Shown here piece by piece: positions 1-9,010 of a stretch of 22,475 bases of DNA. Position 1 is the stretch's first letter. Every line of letters begins with the position of its first letter. The position numbers were made by a program, and so were the translations under genes. The notes under the pieces are model-generated. The model saw only the letters and a program-made list of their open reading frames with translations. It searched no databases and had not been told where the DNA came from. This DNA comes from Purshia tridentata (Eukaryota; Streptophyta; Magnoliopsida; Rosales; Rosaceae): the NCBI GenBank assembly GCA_003254885.1, contig QANT01001639.1:345-22819 (forward strand). Direction: 5' to 3'.

Positions 1-333
1 TTTTTTTTTTCTTTTTCTTCCTTTCTTCCCCAGATCCCCCTCTCCCGAGGCTGCCTCTCTCCATTTTTTTTCTTTGTCTGCCAAATTTCGGCGATATTTC
101 GCCAAAATTTCGGATTATTGCTTTGGTTACCTGTTCGGGCTTAGCCCGGCCCGGCCCACTAAGCCCGCAAAGCCCGAGCCCGAGTGGTGGGCTTCGGACC
201 TATATATGAAAGCCCAGGCCCAGCCCGGCCCGGCCCGAAAGCCCTAACAGGCTTCTTGATTCAAGCCCGAACCCGGCCCGAGCCCAAATAATTAGGGCCG
301 GGCCAGCCCGGCCCGGCCCATTGCCGACCCCTA
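1..333. mobile_element. Right end of a GC-rich hAT-like DNA transposon (partial)
   Basis: The stretch from about 130 to 333 is built from repeated GCCCGGCCC-type units, far more GC-rich than its surroundings, and ends in CATTGCCGACCCCTA. Read on the other strand this is TAGGGGTCGGCAATG followed by GGGCCGGGCC, the kind of terminus seen on many plant non-autonomous hAT elements. The left end lies outside the window, so neither the length nor a target-site duplication can be verified. Positions 1-110 are a pyrimidine-rich tract and may or may not belong to the element. The assignment to hAT is inferred from the terminal motif only. Confidence 0.5.
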
Positions 334-425
334 AAAAAAGGTAGTTTAGAATGGTTGACTTTCAAGATGAGTATGAGCCTAGTGAGGTTTTTTGCTCTCT
401 TTGTATCTTGATATATTATCATTCA

Positions 426-897
426 TCACTTATTACGGTAATAATTATATTTTGAAAAGTGTAGTAATGTGTAAAAATTTTAGTTATTGAATAAGAGCTC
501 GTTTGGTGGTGCTTTTAGAATTATCGAAAGCACTTTCAGATTAGTAAAAGTGCTTTTGGTAACGTTTGGCAAAAATGTATATAAGTGATTTTGGATTAAA
601 AAAGTGTTTTTAAAAGGTTTTTTGAGAAGCACCTGACAGGTGCTTTTATTAAAAAACACTTCAAGTGCTTTTGCATAAACTATTAAAAATTTTTATAAAA
701 AATTTGTATATGCTTCTTTCTAGAACCGCTTCTAACAAAAACTCTACTAAATAAAAACACTTCTAAGAAATAATGCCAAAAAGACCCTACCTTAAGAGCC
801 ATAAAAATAACTACAATACACTCAAATTAAAGAGTGTTGGGTAATATAAATAAAAGATTACACAAAGCACTCACTTATTACAGTAATAATTATATTT
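426..897. repeat. 27-bp direct repeats at 426-452 and 871-897
   Basis: The same 27 bases, starting TCACTTATTAC and ending AATTATATTT, occur at 426-452 and 871-897 with one mismatch (G/A at the centre). Each copy contains a near-palindrome, TTATTAC-N-GTAATAA. The two copies bracket the foldback element at about 495-790. They are too long for an ordinary transposon target-site duplication, so they are either an older local duplication or the ends of a larger composite repeat. Confidence 0.7.
495..790. mobile_element. Foldback MITE-like element
   Basis: The segment is an imperfect inverted repeat centred on position 636, where AAGCACCTG (627-635) and CAGGTGCTT (637-645) form a perfect 9-bp palindrome around one base. 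Going outward, both arms are rich in AAGTGCTTTT/AAAAGCACTT words. The left edge (GAGCTCGTTTGGTGGTGC) resembles the reverse complement of the right edge (ATGCCAAAAAGACCCT). It has no coding capacity. This style of short element is common in plant genomes. The exact ends and target-site duplication are uncertain; a matching TAAGAGC at 492-498 and 793-799 may be the duplication or chance. Confidence 0.55.
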
Positions 898-1139
898 AGA
901 TTCCCCTCTCCCGAAAAAAAGAAAAGAAAAAAGAGATCATTGTTTAACAGTGTCACACCGTAGATATAAATTAATTAATTAAACTATTCTTAATTTCTTT
1001 TTCGCTAATATAAATTATTCTTAATAAATTATAAATATTGGTGCTGAGTACTGACATGGTATTAATATTATTTTTGGCATCAATAAACAACAAGTTGCTT
1101 TTGCATTTTATCTTATTATTTGGGCAGTCAACCCTGTTT

Positions 1140-1405
1140 GGTCTGACCTGACCAGTAAGATTCACAACCTTCATCAACATAAAACTCTGAGACCATATTC
1201 TCTTCCAATATGGAGAGTGCGGCTTTTACAATATTCTCTCTAAGACCATTAATCTTCTTCAAAGCTTCAACCCCTGTCTTCTTCAAATCTTCATTGATTT
1301 TTTTATTTTTTTCAGAGCATCTTCATTAAAGCCTGAAACTTTTCTTGGTCAACTCCGAGGTCTTTCATAAGCTTCACCATCTCCAGCTGTTGTTGCTTCA
1401 TTCAC
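1140..1405 (-). pseudogene. Decayed fragment of a Lys/Glu-rich, coiled-coil-like protein gene
   Basis: On the minus strand two adjoining frames give protein-like sequence. From about 1402 downward one frame reads MKQQQLEMVKLMKDLGVDQE and continues a few residues to a stop. After a frame change near an A-rich tract at about 1295-1315, another frame runs to about 1140 with words such as LKKTGVEALKKINGLRE, KAALSILEEN and FYVDEGCESYW before a stop. The frame break and stops make this a remnant, not an intact gene. I do not recognise the parent family. The segment lies upstream of the NPR-like gene and is read in the opposite direction. It could alternatively be coincidental open frame in K/E-rich DNA. 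Confidence 0.3.
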
Positions 1406-1881
1406 ACATCAAGCTAAGTCAAAAGGGTGTCTTTGTATGCAATCTTGTTTCTTTTCTCTTTGAGCTTTTGTGAATCGTTTCAGGAACTTTGTTGTTATCT
1501 GTTCACTACTGAATGTTACAAGATTGAGATTTGATGGGGGTGATGGATTATGAGGATTCAAGTCATATGTATTTTTGGGTATGGAGGATTTATTACCTCA
1601 TGTTGGTTACCTATCAATAATTAATTTTTTCTTGTTTTTGGAATTTTGCTCAATGTTTCAACAAGTGGGTAATAGTAGAATTAAGTGTTGACTTTTGGAT
1701 TCTCGGATTATTTCTCACTTTTGTGCTAGTTTTGAGCAATTTACAGTGTTTGGAGAAATTGGGTCAGCTTAGATATGTTGGTGCCTGAGAATTAATATGG
1801 TTTTCTTCATAGGGTGATTTGTGCTTCTTGATAGCCTTGTTAAACTCAAATAGAAATATAGAACTGCGTAGGTTTCAAGTC

Positions 1882-4656
1882 ATGGATAATGTGAATGACC
1901 TGTCATCATCATTGAGCTTTGCCTCCTCTAATCTATCAAATGGGTCCAGTAGTAACCATATCTCTGCCTCAGCCAGTTCTCAACCTGGGATGAGTGTTGA
2001 AAATCTGAGTCTAAGCAAACTCAGTAGCAATCTTGAGAGGCTATTACTCGATCCTCAATATGACTACTATGACGCAGAGATTGTTGTTGAGGGCAAACCA
2101 GTGGGTATCAGTCGGTGTATATTGGCTGCAAGGAGTCAGTTTTTTCACGAGCTTTTTAAGAAGGGAAATGATAATTCGGTGAAGGAAGGTAAACCAAGGT
2201 ATCTTATGTCTGAATTGGTTCCTTATGGTGGGGTTGGCTATGAAGCCTTCAAGGTTTTCTTGAACTATTTGTACACTGGAAAGCTTAAGCAATCACCTCC
2301 AGAAGTGTCAACATGTGTTGACGAAAGTTGTGCCCATGATGCTTGCGGCCCTGCTATTAATTATGCTGTGGAATTGATGTATGCTTCTGCCACTTTTCAG
2401 ATGAAGGAGCTTGTTCTGCTTGTTCAGGTTTGTTCAGGCTTCTGTTTGTATTTAAAAACATTTCTCTTGTGCAATTGTTTGTTACACAGTTACACTCAAT
2501 TATTTGTATTCGTAAAACTCTATTTTTCAAGGATAAAAGTAATTTTTTAATCACTATAGCATGTGGCCTATAATTTCTTAGTCAAAAGACTCAAAACTCT
2601 TAACTTTTGTTCTCATAAGCTCTGAAGCGTAACAATTGCCACACCCATACATCTAGCAGAATTTGTTAAGTAACATATTTTTGCAAGTAAAAAGCATGTT
2701 TGTATTGTTTGTTTTGTGTACGCCAACACTAGCCAACTTCTCTAGGTGTTTGAACAAATATGTACTGACCATCTCCCAAATTCATGCAGCGCCGTCTTTT
2801 AAACTTTGTCGAGAAAGCTCTTGTTGAAGACGTAATTCCAATTCTTGTAGCTGCTTTCCACTGCCAACTGAGTCCGCTGCTCTTACACTGCATCCAGAGG
2901 GTAGCAAGGTCAGATCTTGACAATGTGGCTCTAGAGAAAGAGCTTCCTCACGAAGTTTCAAACGAAATCAAATCTCTCCGTCTCAAATCTCAGGAAAAGG
3001 ATGAATCAAGCATGGTGGAAATTATGGAGCCAGTCATCAAAGAGGATAAGAGAATCAGGAGCATTCACAAGGCATTAGACTCTGATGATGTTGAACTTGT
3101 TGGGCTTCTGCTGAATGAATCTGATATTACTTTAGATGATGCTTACGCTCTCCACTATGCTGTTGCATACTGTGATCCTAAGGTTGTTAAGGAGGTTCTT
3201 AGTATTGGCATGGCTAATCTCAACCTTCAAAATGCCCGAGGACATACCGTACTTCATGTGGCAGCCAGGCGTAAGGAGCCAGCATTGCTGGTTCCTCTGC
3301 TGGACAGGGGAGCCTCTGCCTCAGAAACTACTAAAGATGGTCAAACTGCTGTTGCAATTTGCCGGAGGCTGACTAGACCGAGGGATTACAATGAGAACAC
3401 AAAGCAGGGTCAGGAATCTAACAAAGACAGAATGTGCATCGATCTTCTGGAGAGAGAGATGCGTAGAAATTCAATGTCTGGGAGCTTGTCAACCACATCA
3501 CAGGTGATAGCTGATGATTTGCATGTGAGGCTGGACTATCTAGAAAATAGAGGTATTAAGTCACTCACTTGGATTACATTTATTGATAAGGGTTTGAGTC
3601 CTACTACCTCATTCTTAGAAATGAGTGTTGAGCAGTTTTTCTTTAATCTGCAGTGGCATTTGCACGGGTGTTGTTTCCTGCTGAAGCAAGGGTTGCTATG
3701 GTAGTGGCAGATGCTAATTCAACATCAATGTACACTGGTCCTTCAGCAACAAGAGGCTCAAGTGGGAACTTGCGAGAGGTTGATTTGAATGAAACACCCT
3801 CTGTACGGACCAAAAGACTCCAAGCAAGATTGTTAGCCCTTATTAAAACAGGTATGCTCATTTACCTGGGAAATGTATCCCAGACCCTATACTATAAGCC
3901 TTTTGTGATTTGAGTGCGTCCTTGAAACTTGTGATATCTTTCAACTTTCAAGCACTTTTTCCATGCCTGACCTTTTTTGACACAGTCTTCTCAAATCCTT
4001 CACTGTTGGACCTGTTACTGATCACGCTTGCCACAACCATTTGATCCAATAATGTCTAGAATGGGAGACTCTGAATGTAATAGAGGCCTTTATTCTCTCA
4101 GTGGTGGAACCTGTTGAGTGTATAGCGGGAATGTAAAGGACCTTACAACATATGAAGTTCTGAACTTCTCCACCCATTGCAAATTTTTTTTGAGTTGATG
4201 CTCTAGTACCAGGGTTAAGTTAGTCCCAAAAGGACTCGAGAATCTATGAAAACCATTTTAATTTAAAGTATAAAGCTAACACAACCATATGCAACTGGAA
4301 CTAGCTTAGGAAGAAGAGAGCATTATTTGTATCCTGATTATTTTCTTAGCAGTTAGTAAGTTATAAACTTGTATCATTTGGTGATGGCAGTGGAAACGGG
4401 CCGGCGTTTCTTCCCACATTGCTCAGAAGTGCTGGATAAGTTTTTGGACTATGACTTGGAAATGGCTGATTACTTCCTCGAAAAGGGCACTCCAGAAGAG
4501 AAGAGAATCAAGAAGCAGCGTTTCATGGAACTTAAAGACGATGTACAGAAGGCATTTTGCAAGGACATGGCTGAAAATCGGTCAGTTATGACATCCTCAT
4601 CATCATCCTCATCTTCTCCAAAGGAGGGGGTAAATCACAAGATTAGGAAAAGGTAA
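1882..4656 (+). CDS. NPR3/NPR4-like salicylic acid co-receptor (BTB-ankyrin), 4 exons, 590 aa
   Basis: Exons 1882-2427, 2790-3552, 3654-3851 and 4391-4656 join in frame at GT-AG sites; an in-frame TAG at 1810-1812 supports the ATG at 1882. Domains: Ser-rich N-terminus (1-50), BTB/POZ (about 60-180) with zinc-knuckle residues C145, C150, H152 and C155, helical region with RRLLNFVEKALVEDVIPI at 183-200, ankyrin repeats (about 270-375), and an NPR-type C-terminal domain. The EAR-like VDLNETP at 479-485 is a mark of the NPR3/NPR4 group, nuclear proteins that bind salicylic acid, TGA factors and CUL3 and repress defence genes. GRRFFP at 506-511 aligns with the region holding the salicylate-binding Arg of Arabidopsis NPR proteins, probably R508. 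The tail has an eight-Ser run (571-578) and a basic end. Length fits the family (about 580-595 aa). Oddities: Ser and Gly replace usually conserved residues in SRCILAAR and CGPAIN. The clade is inferred from motifs, not from a tree. Confidence 0.95.
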
Positions 4657-5760
4657 AGTTAATCTTATTTTGTAGGAAGCTGTGAGAGATTTTGATGAAT
4701 TTAAAGTTGTATTTTTCCTTCCATACATTCTTATTAGCAGCCTATTTGTGGCTTTTTCTGTATGATAGGATGAGAGAGTGAATAGAATCTGTAATATATC
4801 ACTTTAAGGTATTTGGCTTGTAAATTGATATAGAAGTTTAAAATTTAAGAGAAAATGAAACGTCTGCTCTTTCAATATGACATGGCATTATGTATCTTTG
4901 TTAATTTTCATTTCAGAAATTAGGATTCTCATGTGCAAAAATGAGTCGCTTGAAACAATACTCTAATGAATGGCATCATGGATGGTTCATTGAAATATGT
5001 TTAAGGTTGATATATGAAGCATACCTCATGATTTGAGTTCAACTGTTCAACACTCGTCCTGTTTCAGTATGGATTATGAAGACCTGCTATTCGAATCTCT
5101 ATCATTGATTTAACTTTTGTTTACCATCCAAGTGGCCAATTGAAGAGAATAAATGCAAGAGAAGTAGAGAAGCATGCTACTTAAACTTTATCAGATCTTT
5201 CAAATCAGTCAATTAGAAGTTTAGAACTCAAGCTTTCCCTTGTATAAATACGTAACCAATTTTGTTGAGTAGGAACAAAAGTGAATCAGCATCATTCATG
5301 GTTGTTTGTCTTAATAGGCAGCCTCATCTTTATTGCTTAGCCATTTACGTAGCTATTGAGAGAATGTGGGTAACTATATCCTTAACAAAGGTAGTGTTAG
5401 GAGTAATTCTACAATACCCACGCTAGAATGATCTGTATGTTAGTCGTTCACAGAATCACAGCTGCATCCTATGTAAGTAAGCTACATCCAACAATGGATC
5501 TCATTCTCATATCAATTAATGACTCAGCGTGTGAGTGAGTGATTAATGCAAGTAAATGGGCCCATTTTAAGTCAATAAAATCAATCATACCCTAGCCCAT
5601 TTACAATGATGGGCTCATAATATTTCATAACTGTCCGATAAAATTTTCTCAGAGAAAATACATTCATCATTAAAAAACAAAAACAAAAACAAAAAAGTAG
5701 AATAATTTTTGTTCTTTTCCTTTGTAGGGGTGTCTGGAAGATTCACTTGTTAAGAGTGGA
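4657..5760. other. NPR 3' flank and intergenic DNA
   Basis: This is AT-rich sequence with no open frame resembling a protein. The beginning must contain the 3' untranslated region of the NPR-like gene. A canonical AATAAA is at 5148-5153, but it is about 490 bp past the stop, so an earlier non-canonical poly(A) signal is equally possible. The remainder runs into the promoter of the TLC-domain gene. I see no repeat or RNA gene here. Confidence 0.5.
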
Positions 5761-5962
5761 ATAGAATTGCGTTGCGCAACGATTGTCCTCCGGTTGCTTG
5801 GGCTCGAAGCCTAATTGGGTCTCTTCCTCCCACTGGTATTTCTCATTTCTGTCACCTTTCTAGCGCTGCTCAAAACCAAACCAAACCCAACCCTCTCTCT
5901 CTCTTCTGCAAAACTTCCCACCCCATCAAATCCCATTTTCCCTTTCCATTTTTCTTTCTCAG

Positions 5963-6085
5963 GTACACACCCTTTAATCCTATTCCCTTTTCAATACCTT
6001 TATAGTAAAAGGTGATGTTGTTATTGTTGTTGTTGTTGTTGTGCTGATTGGTGCTTATATTTTCTTCCGCCATATCCATTTTCAG
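5963..6085 (+). other. Probable 5'-UTR intron of the TLC-domain gene
   Basis: A pyrimidine-rich leader ends in TTTCTCAG followed by GTACACAC (donor at 5963), and an acceptor ATCCATTTTCAG lies at 6074-6085, 51 bp before the ATG at 6137. Splicing would remove a 123-bp intron that includes a GTT microsatellite at about 6016-6041. Leader introns are frequent in plant housekeeping genes. No transcript evidence is available, so this is inferred from splice-site consensus alone. Confidence 0.4.
6016..6041. repeat. GTT trinucleotide microsatellite
   Basis: An interrupted GTT/TTG run lies in the leader intron of the TLC-domain gene, 100 bp upstream of its ATG. Confidence 0.85.
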
Positions 6086-6136
6086 AGCATTCGAGCTATT
6101 GGGTTCACAGTATATGCTGTAATTTTTGGTCTCTGA

Positions 6137-8228
6137 ATGGCAATCCAATCCTTCGAGATGTTGCTCAGGCAATACCTACCCTCACACCCTTTTGTCCCAT
6201 TCACGTCCATGGCTGCAGGCATTTTCGCTTGCAAAATGGTATGCCTCTCTCACCTTTGACACTAAATTAGTATTACAATGGAAGCACATAATGTGAAAAT
6301 ATTGTTTTTGTTTTTCTTAGGTCTATGATGTTAACCACTTCGTTAGTGCTTCTTACTTTAAAAACTATTCGAGCCTATCAAAAGTGCAACGTATTGAGTG
6401 GAACAATAGGTTATTGATTTCAACCTCTTTTTGATTACTTGTTCAATCTTTTTCCATTTCAATCATCCTTATTTGTTTTGTGGTTCTGGAAATTGTGTGT
6501 ACAAAAGGGCAATGTCAACTGTTCATGCTATCTTTATCACGGCTATGTCATTGTACTTGGTGTTTTGGTCGGATCTTTTTTCAGACCACCAACTGAAGAA
6601 CACATTTGTCACGTTGCAGAGTTCCCTACTGTCTACATTGGTATTGGGGGTAATGATGCTTTCCATTTTCTGTGTTTCCGACTCTTTTGGAATTCTTGTA
6701 TCTGCTCTGTTTTTGGGTGTTATTGATTTTGTGGACACTGTCCTGTTTTAGCTTGTAAATGCTACTAGTTTTCAATATGTCATGTTTAAGCTTGAATATG
6801 CTTATTAGTTTTCGATATCTCCTGTTTAAGCATGGATATGCCATCTGCTTTCAAATTGTCATGGTTAAGCCTCAATATGCTATTAGTTTTCAATTTTTAA
6901 CGATGAAGCTTCAATATTCTATTAGTTTCCAATGTGTCATATTTAAGCTTGAATATGCTTAGTTTTCAATAGGGCATCTTCTTGACAATCACAAGCAAGT
7001 AATATTCAACTAAATGAATCTTCTCATTTTGAAGTCATACCAATAATTTTAAGCCCATCTTATGTGTAGAATTAGAAATATAGACATTAGAGAAGCCAAT
7101 AGGAGTAATGCGAATTGCTTAATGCTAACAGATGATATGCTACCTTCTGCATTAACTTTTTTTTGGTGTAATTTTGACAGGTTTCAGTTGGTTACTTTCT
7201 AACTGACCTTGGGATGATCTTTTGGTTTTACCCTGCTCTAGGTGGAATGGAGTACGTAAGTGCATTCTGTTTTGAATTGCTTATACTGGGCTGAATTTTT
7301 TGTCTGTGCTGCACAAGCACAACCTAGGTCGTGGAGGTTTTAGTATTATGAAGTGAATGACCTTGATACTGTGCTAATTTATGGTGATAATATTAATCTT
7401 TCAGGTGGTTCATCATCTTCTTTCTATAGCATCAGTAGCGTATGCTATGTTGACTGGGGAGGGACAACTTTATACCTACATGGTTCTTATCTCTGAGACA
7501 ACCACCCCTGGTATCAATTTGAGATGGTATTCATCTCTTACTAAAATGCCATTTCTAAAAGCTATGATTTTGTTTCTCATTGTTGATGCTTAGTTGGTTT
7601 GTGAAGGTATCTTGACACAACTGGAATGAAGAGATCTAAAACATATCTGATAAATGGGGTTGTAATATTCATTGCTTGGCTGGTGAGTTAAATCTATTCA
7701 TATTACTTGTAAACCTCCAAGTTTTATTTGTTTTTTACTATTTCAATAATTATGTCTGCATTAGTTTTACTAAGGGAAGGGTCTTTTGACAATCTTTTCT
7801 GGATTCCGCTTTTCTCCTACTTTTAATCTTAGACATGCTTATGTATGACTCCTGTGCAGGTTGCCAGAATTCTCCTGTTCATGTATCTGTTCTACCATCT
7901 CTACTTGCACTATGAACAGGTATTTGCCACACCTGCAAGAACTTCATTTGGTAAAATTCAGAAGTGGTCCAGAGCTGGTCTGCTGACCTATAATAATATC
8001 TATATCTTACCGAAGTTTAATTTTTAGATTCATCATTTTATTAGCTTGTATTGCACACAACAGATGCATATTACAAGTCTACATGCTCTTGCCCAACAGG
8101 TGAAGCAAATGCACAGCATTGGACAATTTTTAGCTTTTGGGGTGCCAGCTATGCTTGCTGTCATGAATTTGATGTGGTTTGGGAAGATTTTCAAGGGATT
8201 AAAGAAGACATTAGCAAAGAGGCAGTGA
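6137..8228 (+). CDS. TLC (TRAM/LAG1/CLN8) domain membrane protein, 8 exons, 264 aa
   Basis: Exons 6137-6238, 6321-6409, 6508-6649, 7181-7255, 7405-7526, 7607-7682, 7860-7919 and 8100-8228 splice in frame at GT-AG sites into one polytopic protein. It starts MAIQSFEMLL and has several hydrophobic segments (about 22-36, 68-85, 100-130, 136-150, 155-170, 190-220, 230-250). Residues typical of the plant TLC subgroup related to Arabidopsis At1g31300 include IEWNNR (59-64), STVHAIF (67-73), VFWSDLFSD, GEGQLYTYMVLISE and YLHYEQ, and the HH pair at 139-140 matches the His pair of TLC domains. The C-terminus KKTLAKRQ is basic, resembling cytosolic ER-retrieval tails. TLC proteins act in lipid sensing, synthesis or transport; this subgroup is not ceramide synthase and its reaction is not established. 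Intron 3 (6650-7180) carries a 39-bp minisatellite. The acceptor of exon 3 (GTACAAAAG) has a weak pyrimidine tract. Confidence 0.93.
6750..6977. repeat. 39-bp minisatellite, six copies, in TLC gene intron 3
   Basis: Copies start at 6750, 6789, 6829, 6868, 6907 and 6946, each beginning AGC(T/A/C)T or a close variant. Spacing is 39, 40, 39, 39 and 39 bp, and the last copy is truncated at about 6977. The consensus begins AGCTTGAATATGCT and continues through ATTAGTTTTCAATATGTCAT to TTTA. Copies differ by several substitutions each, so the array is not recent. A weaker, earlier unit may precede 6750. Because most units are a multiple of three long, one frame stays open across the array, which explains a spurious 67-codon frame at 6759-6962. 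Confidence 0.9.
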
Positions 8229-8926
8229 AAGATTTGTTGATGGTGACATTGGCTTAAGAAGTGATTGAAGATATGTCTTAATCTGTCGTATATCTGGATG
8301 TATGCACTCTCATTCTTCTGTTGCCTTGCCTTCTCCTTAACATGTAAATGGTATACAGATTTTAGGTGAATATAGTGGCAACACGGTTTCTGATTCATTG
8401 TGAATCTTAAAAGTATAGTAGAATTCAGGAATCCTTTCGATTCTTGCAGTTTCAGGACACAGTTGAGCATAGTGATATTAATTGGTTTCTTGTTCCCGAC
8501 TCAAATCAATTTCTTTGCTGTTCTTAGTTCTGTGTTTGGGATGGAACTGAAATTAGATATTTATTCTTATCTCAGCACTTGTGAGCCTGGAAGCGACAAG
8601 CCCTTATGTTCTTCCCACCACTTTGCCAGTCATGAACAGTGGAGCCCGTATGTTGTGTGCTGGTAAAAGAGGTGGTATATGTATAATGTATATAGTTCCT
8701 CTTTCAGTTTTGAAAATATGTATAGTTTCATAAATAAAATAGGACACAGTTGCTCCCGGTACATATTGTACAGACAATGTCTCTTCCAGTTAATGATCAG
8801 TCAGTACATCCTTGTAAATCAAAAGCCGATAGCAGGGCTGAACAGACCAATGAACTGAGATTGAGCATCATCATCCAAAATTGATCTCTAATGTTCATAG
8901 TATATTAATTAATTTTGTACAGGCGG
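8229..8926 (+). other. 3' untranslated region of the TLC gene and convergent intergenic gap
   Basis: After the TGA at 8226-8228 no further coding sequence is credible. A poly(A) signal AATAAA sits at 8733-8738, giving a 3' UTR of roughly 500 bp if used. The next gene converges from the other side with its stop codon at 9007, so the whole gap between the two coding regions is only about 780 bp and holds both 3' ends. Confidence 0.5.
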
Positions 8927-9010
8927 CCAATTCATAGTATAGTGGAAGAAACATGTTCAAAACTTCAACCAATTCATAGTATAGTGGAAGAAACATGTTC
9001 AAAACTTCAA
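8927..9010. repeat. Perfect 42-bp tandem duplication at the GARP gene 3' end
   Basis: The 42 bases at 8927-8968, beginning CCAATTCATAGTATAGTGG and ending AACTTCAA, are repeated without change at 8969-9010. The gene-side copy includes the TGA stop codon (9009-9007) of the minus-strand GARP gene and one base of the preceding codon. Identity of the two copies implies a recent duplication. Confidence 0.97.

Larger units (their letters stand above)
355..1693. promoter_or_regulatory. Scattered W-box cores upstream of the NPR-like gene
   Basis: TTGAC[C/T] cores, the binding site of WRKY transcription factors, occur at 355-360 (+), 1126-1131 (-), 1347-1352 (-) and 1688-1693 (+). WRKY control of NPR-family genes is known in Arabidopsis, so these are plausible regulatory sites, but six-base cores occur often by chance and the transcription start is unknown. 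The leader may also contain an intron ending at the TTTTCTTCATAG acceptor-like site at 1801-1812. No donor could be chosen with confidence. Confidence 0.25.

Noticed and set aside
1797..1817. Six-codon upstream ORF (ATG to TGA) before the NPR-like start
   Set aside because: It is just as likely to be cut by a leader intron ending at 1812, and such short frames are expected by chance.
1819..1881. N-terminal extension of the NPR-like frame (CFLIALLNSNRN)
   Set aside because: It would start at TTG; the first ATG at 1882 gives the normal NPR3/4 start and the extension reads as leader sequence.
6759..6962. 67-codon open frame with a repeating 13-residue pattern
   Set aside because: It is a by-product of the 39-bp intronic minisatellite; it lies wholly within intron 3 of the TLC-domain gene.
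8033..8470. 145-codon minus-strand open frame
   Set aside because: It is antisense to the last TLC exon and its 3' UTR, is Cys/His/Ile-rich without pattern, and has no splice or domain support; the sense-strand exon explains the sequence.
8400..8666. 88-codon frame after the TLC stop codon
   Set aside because: It starts at a non-ATG codon inside the probable 3' UTR and shows no domain.
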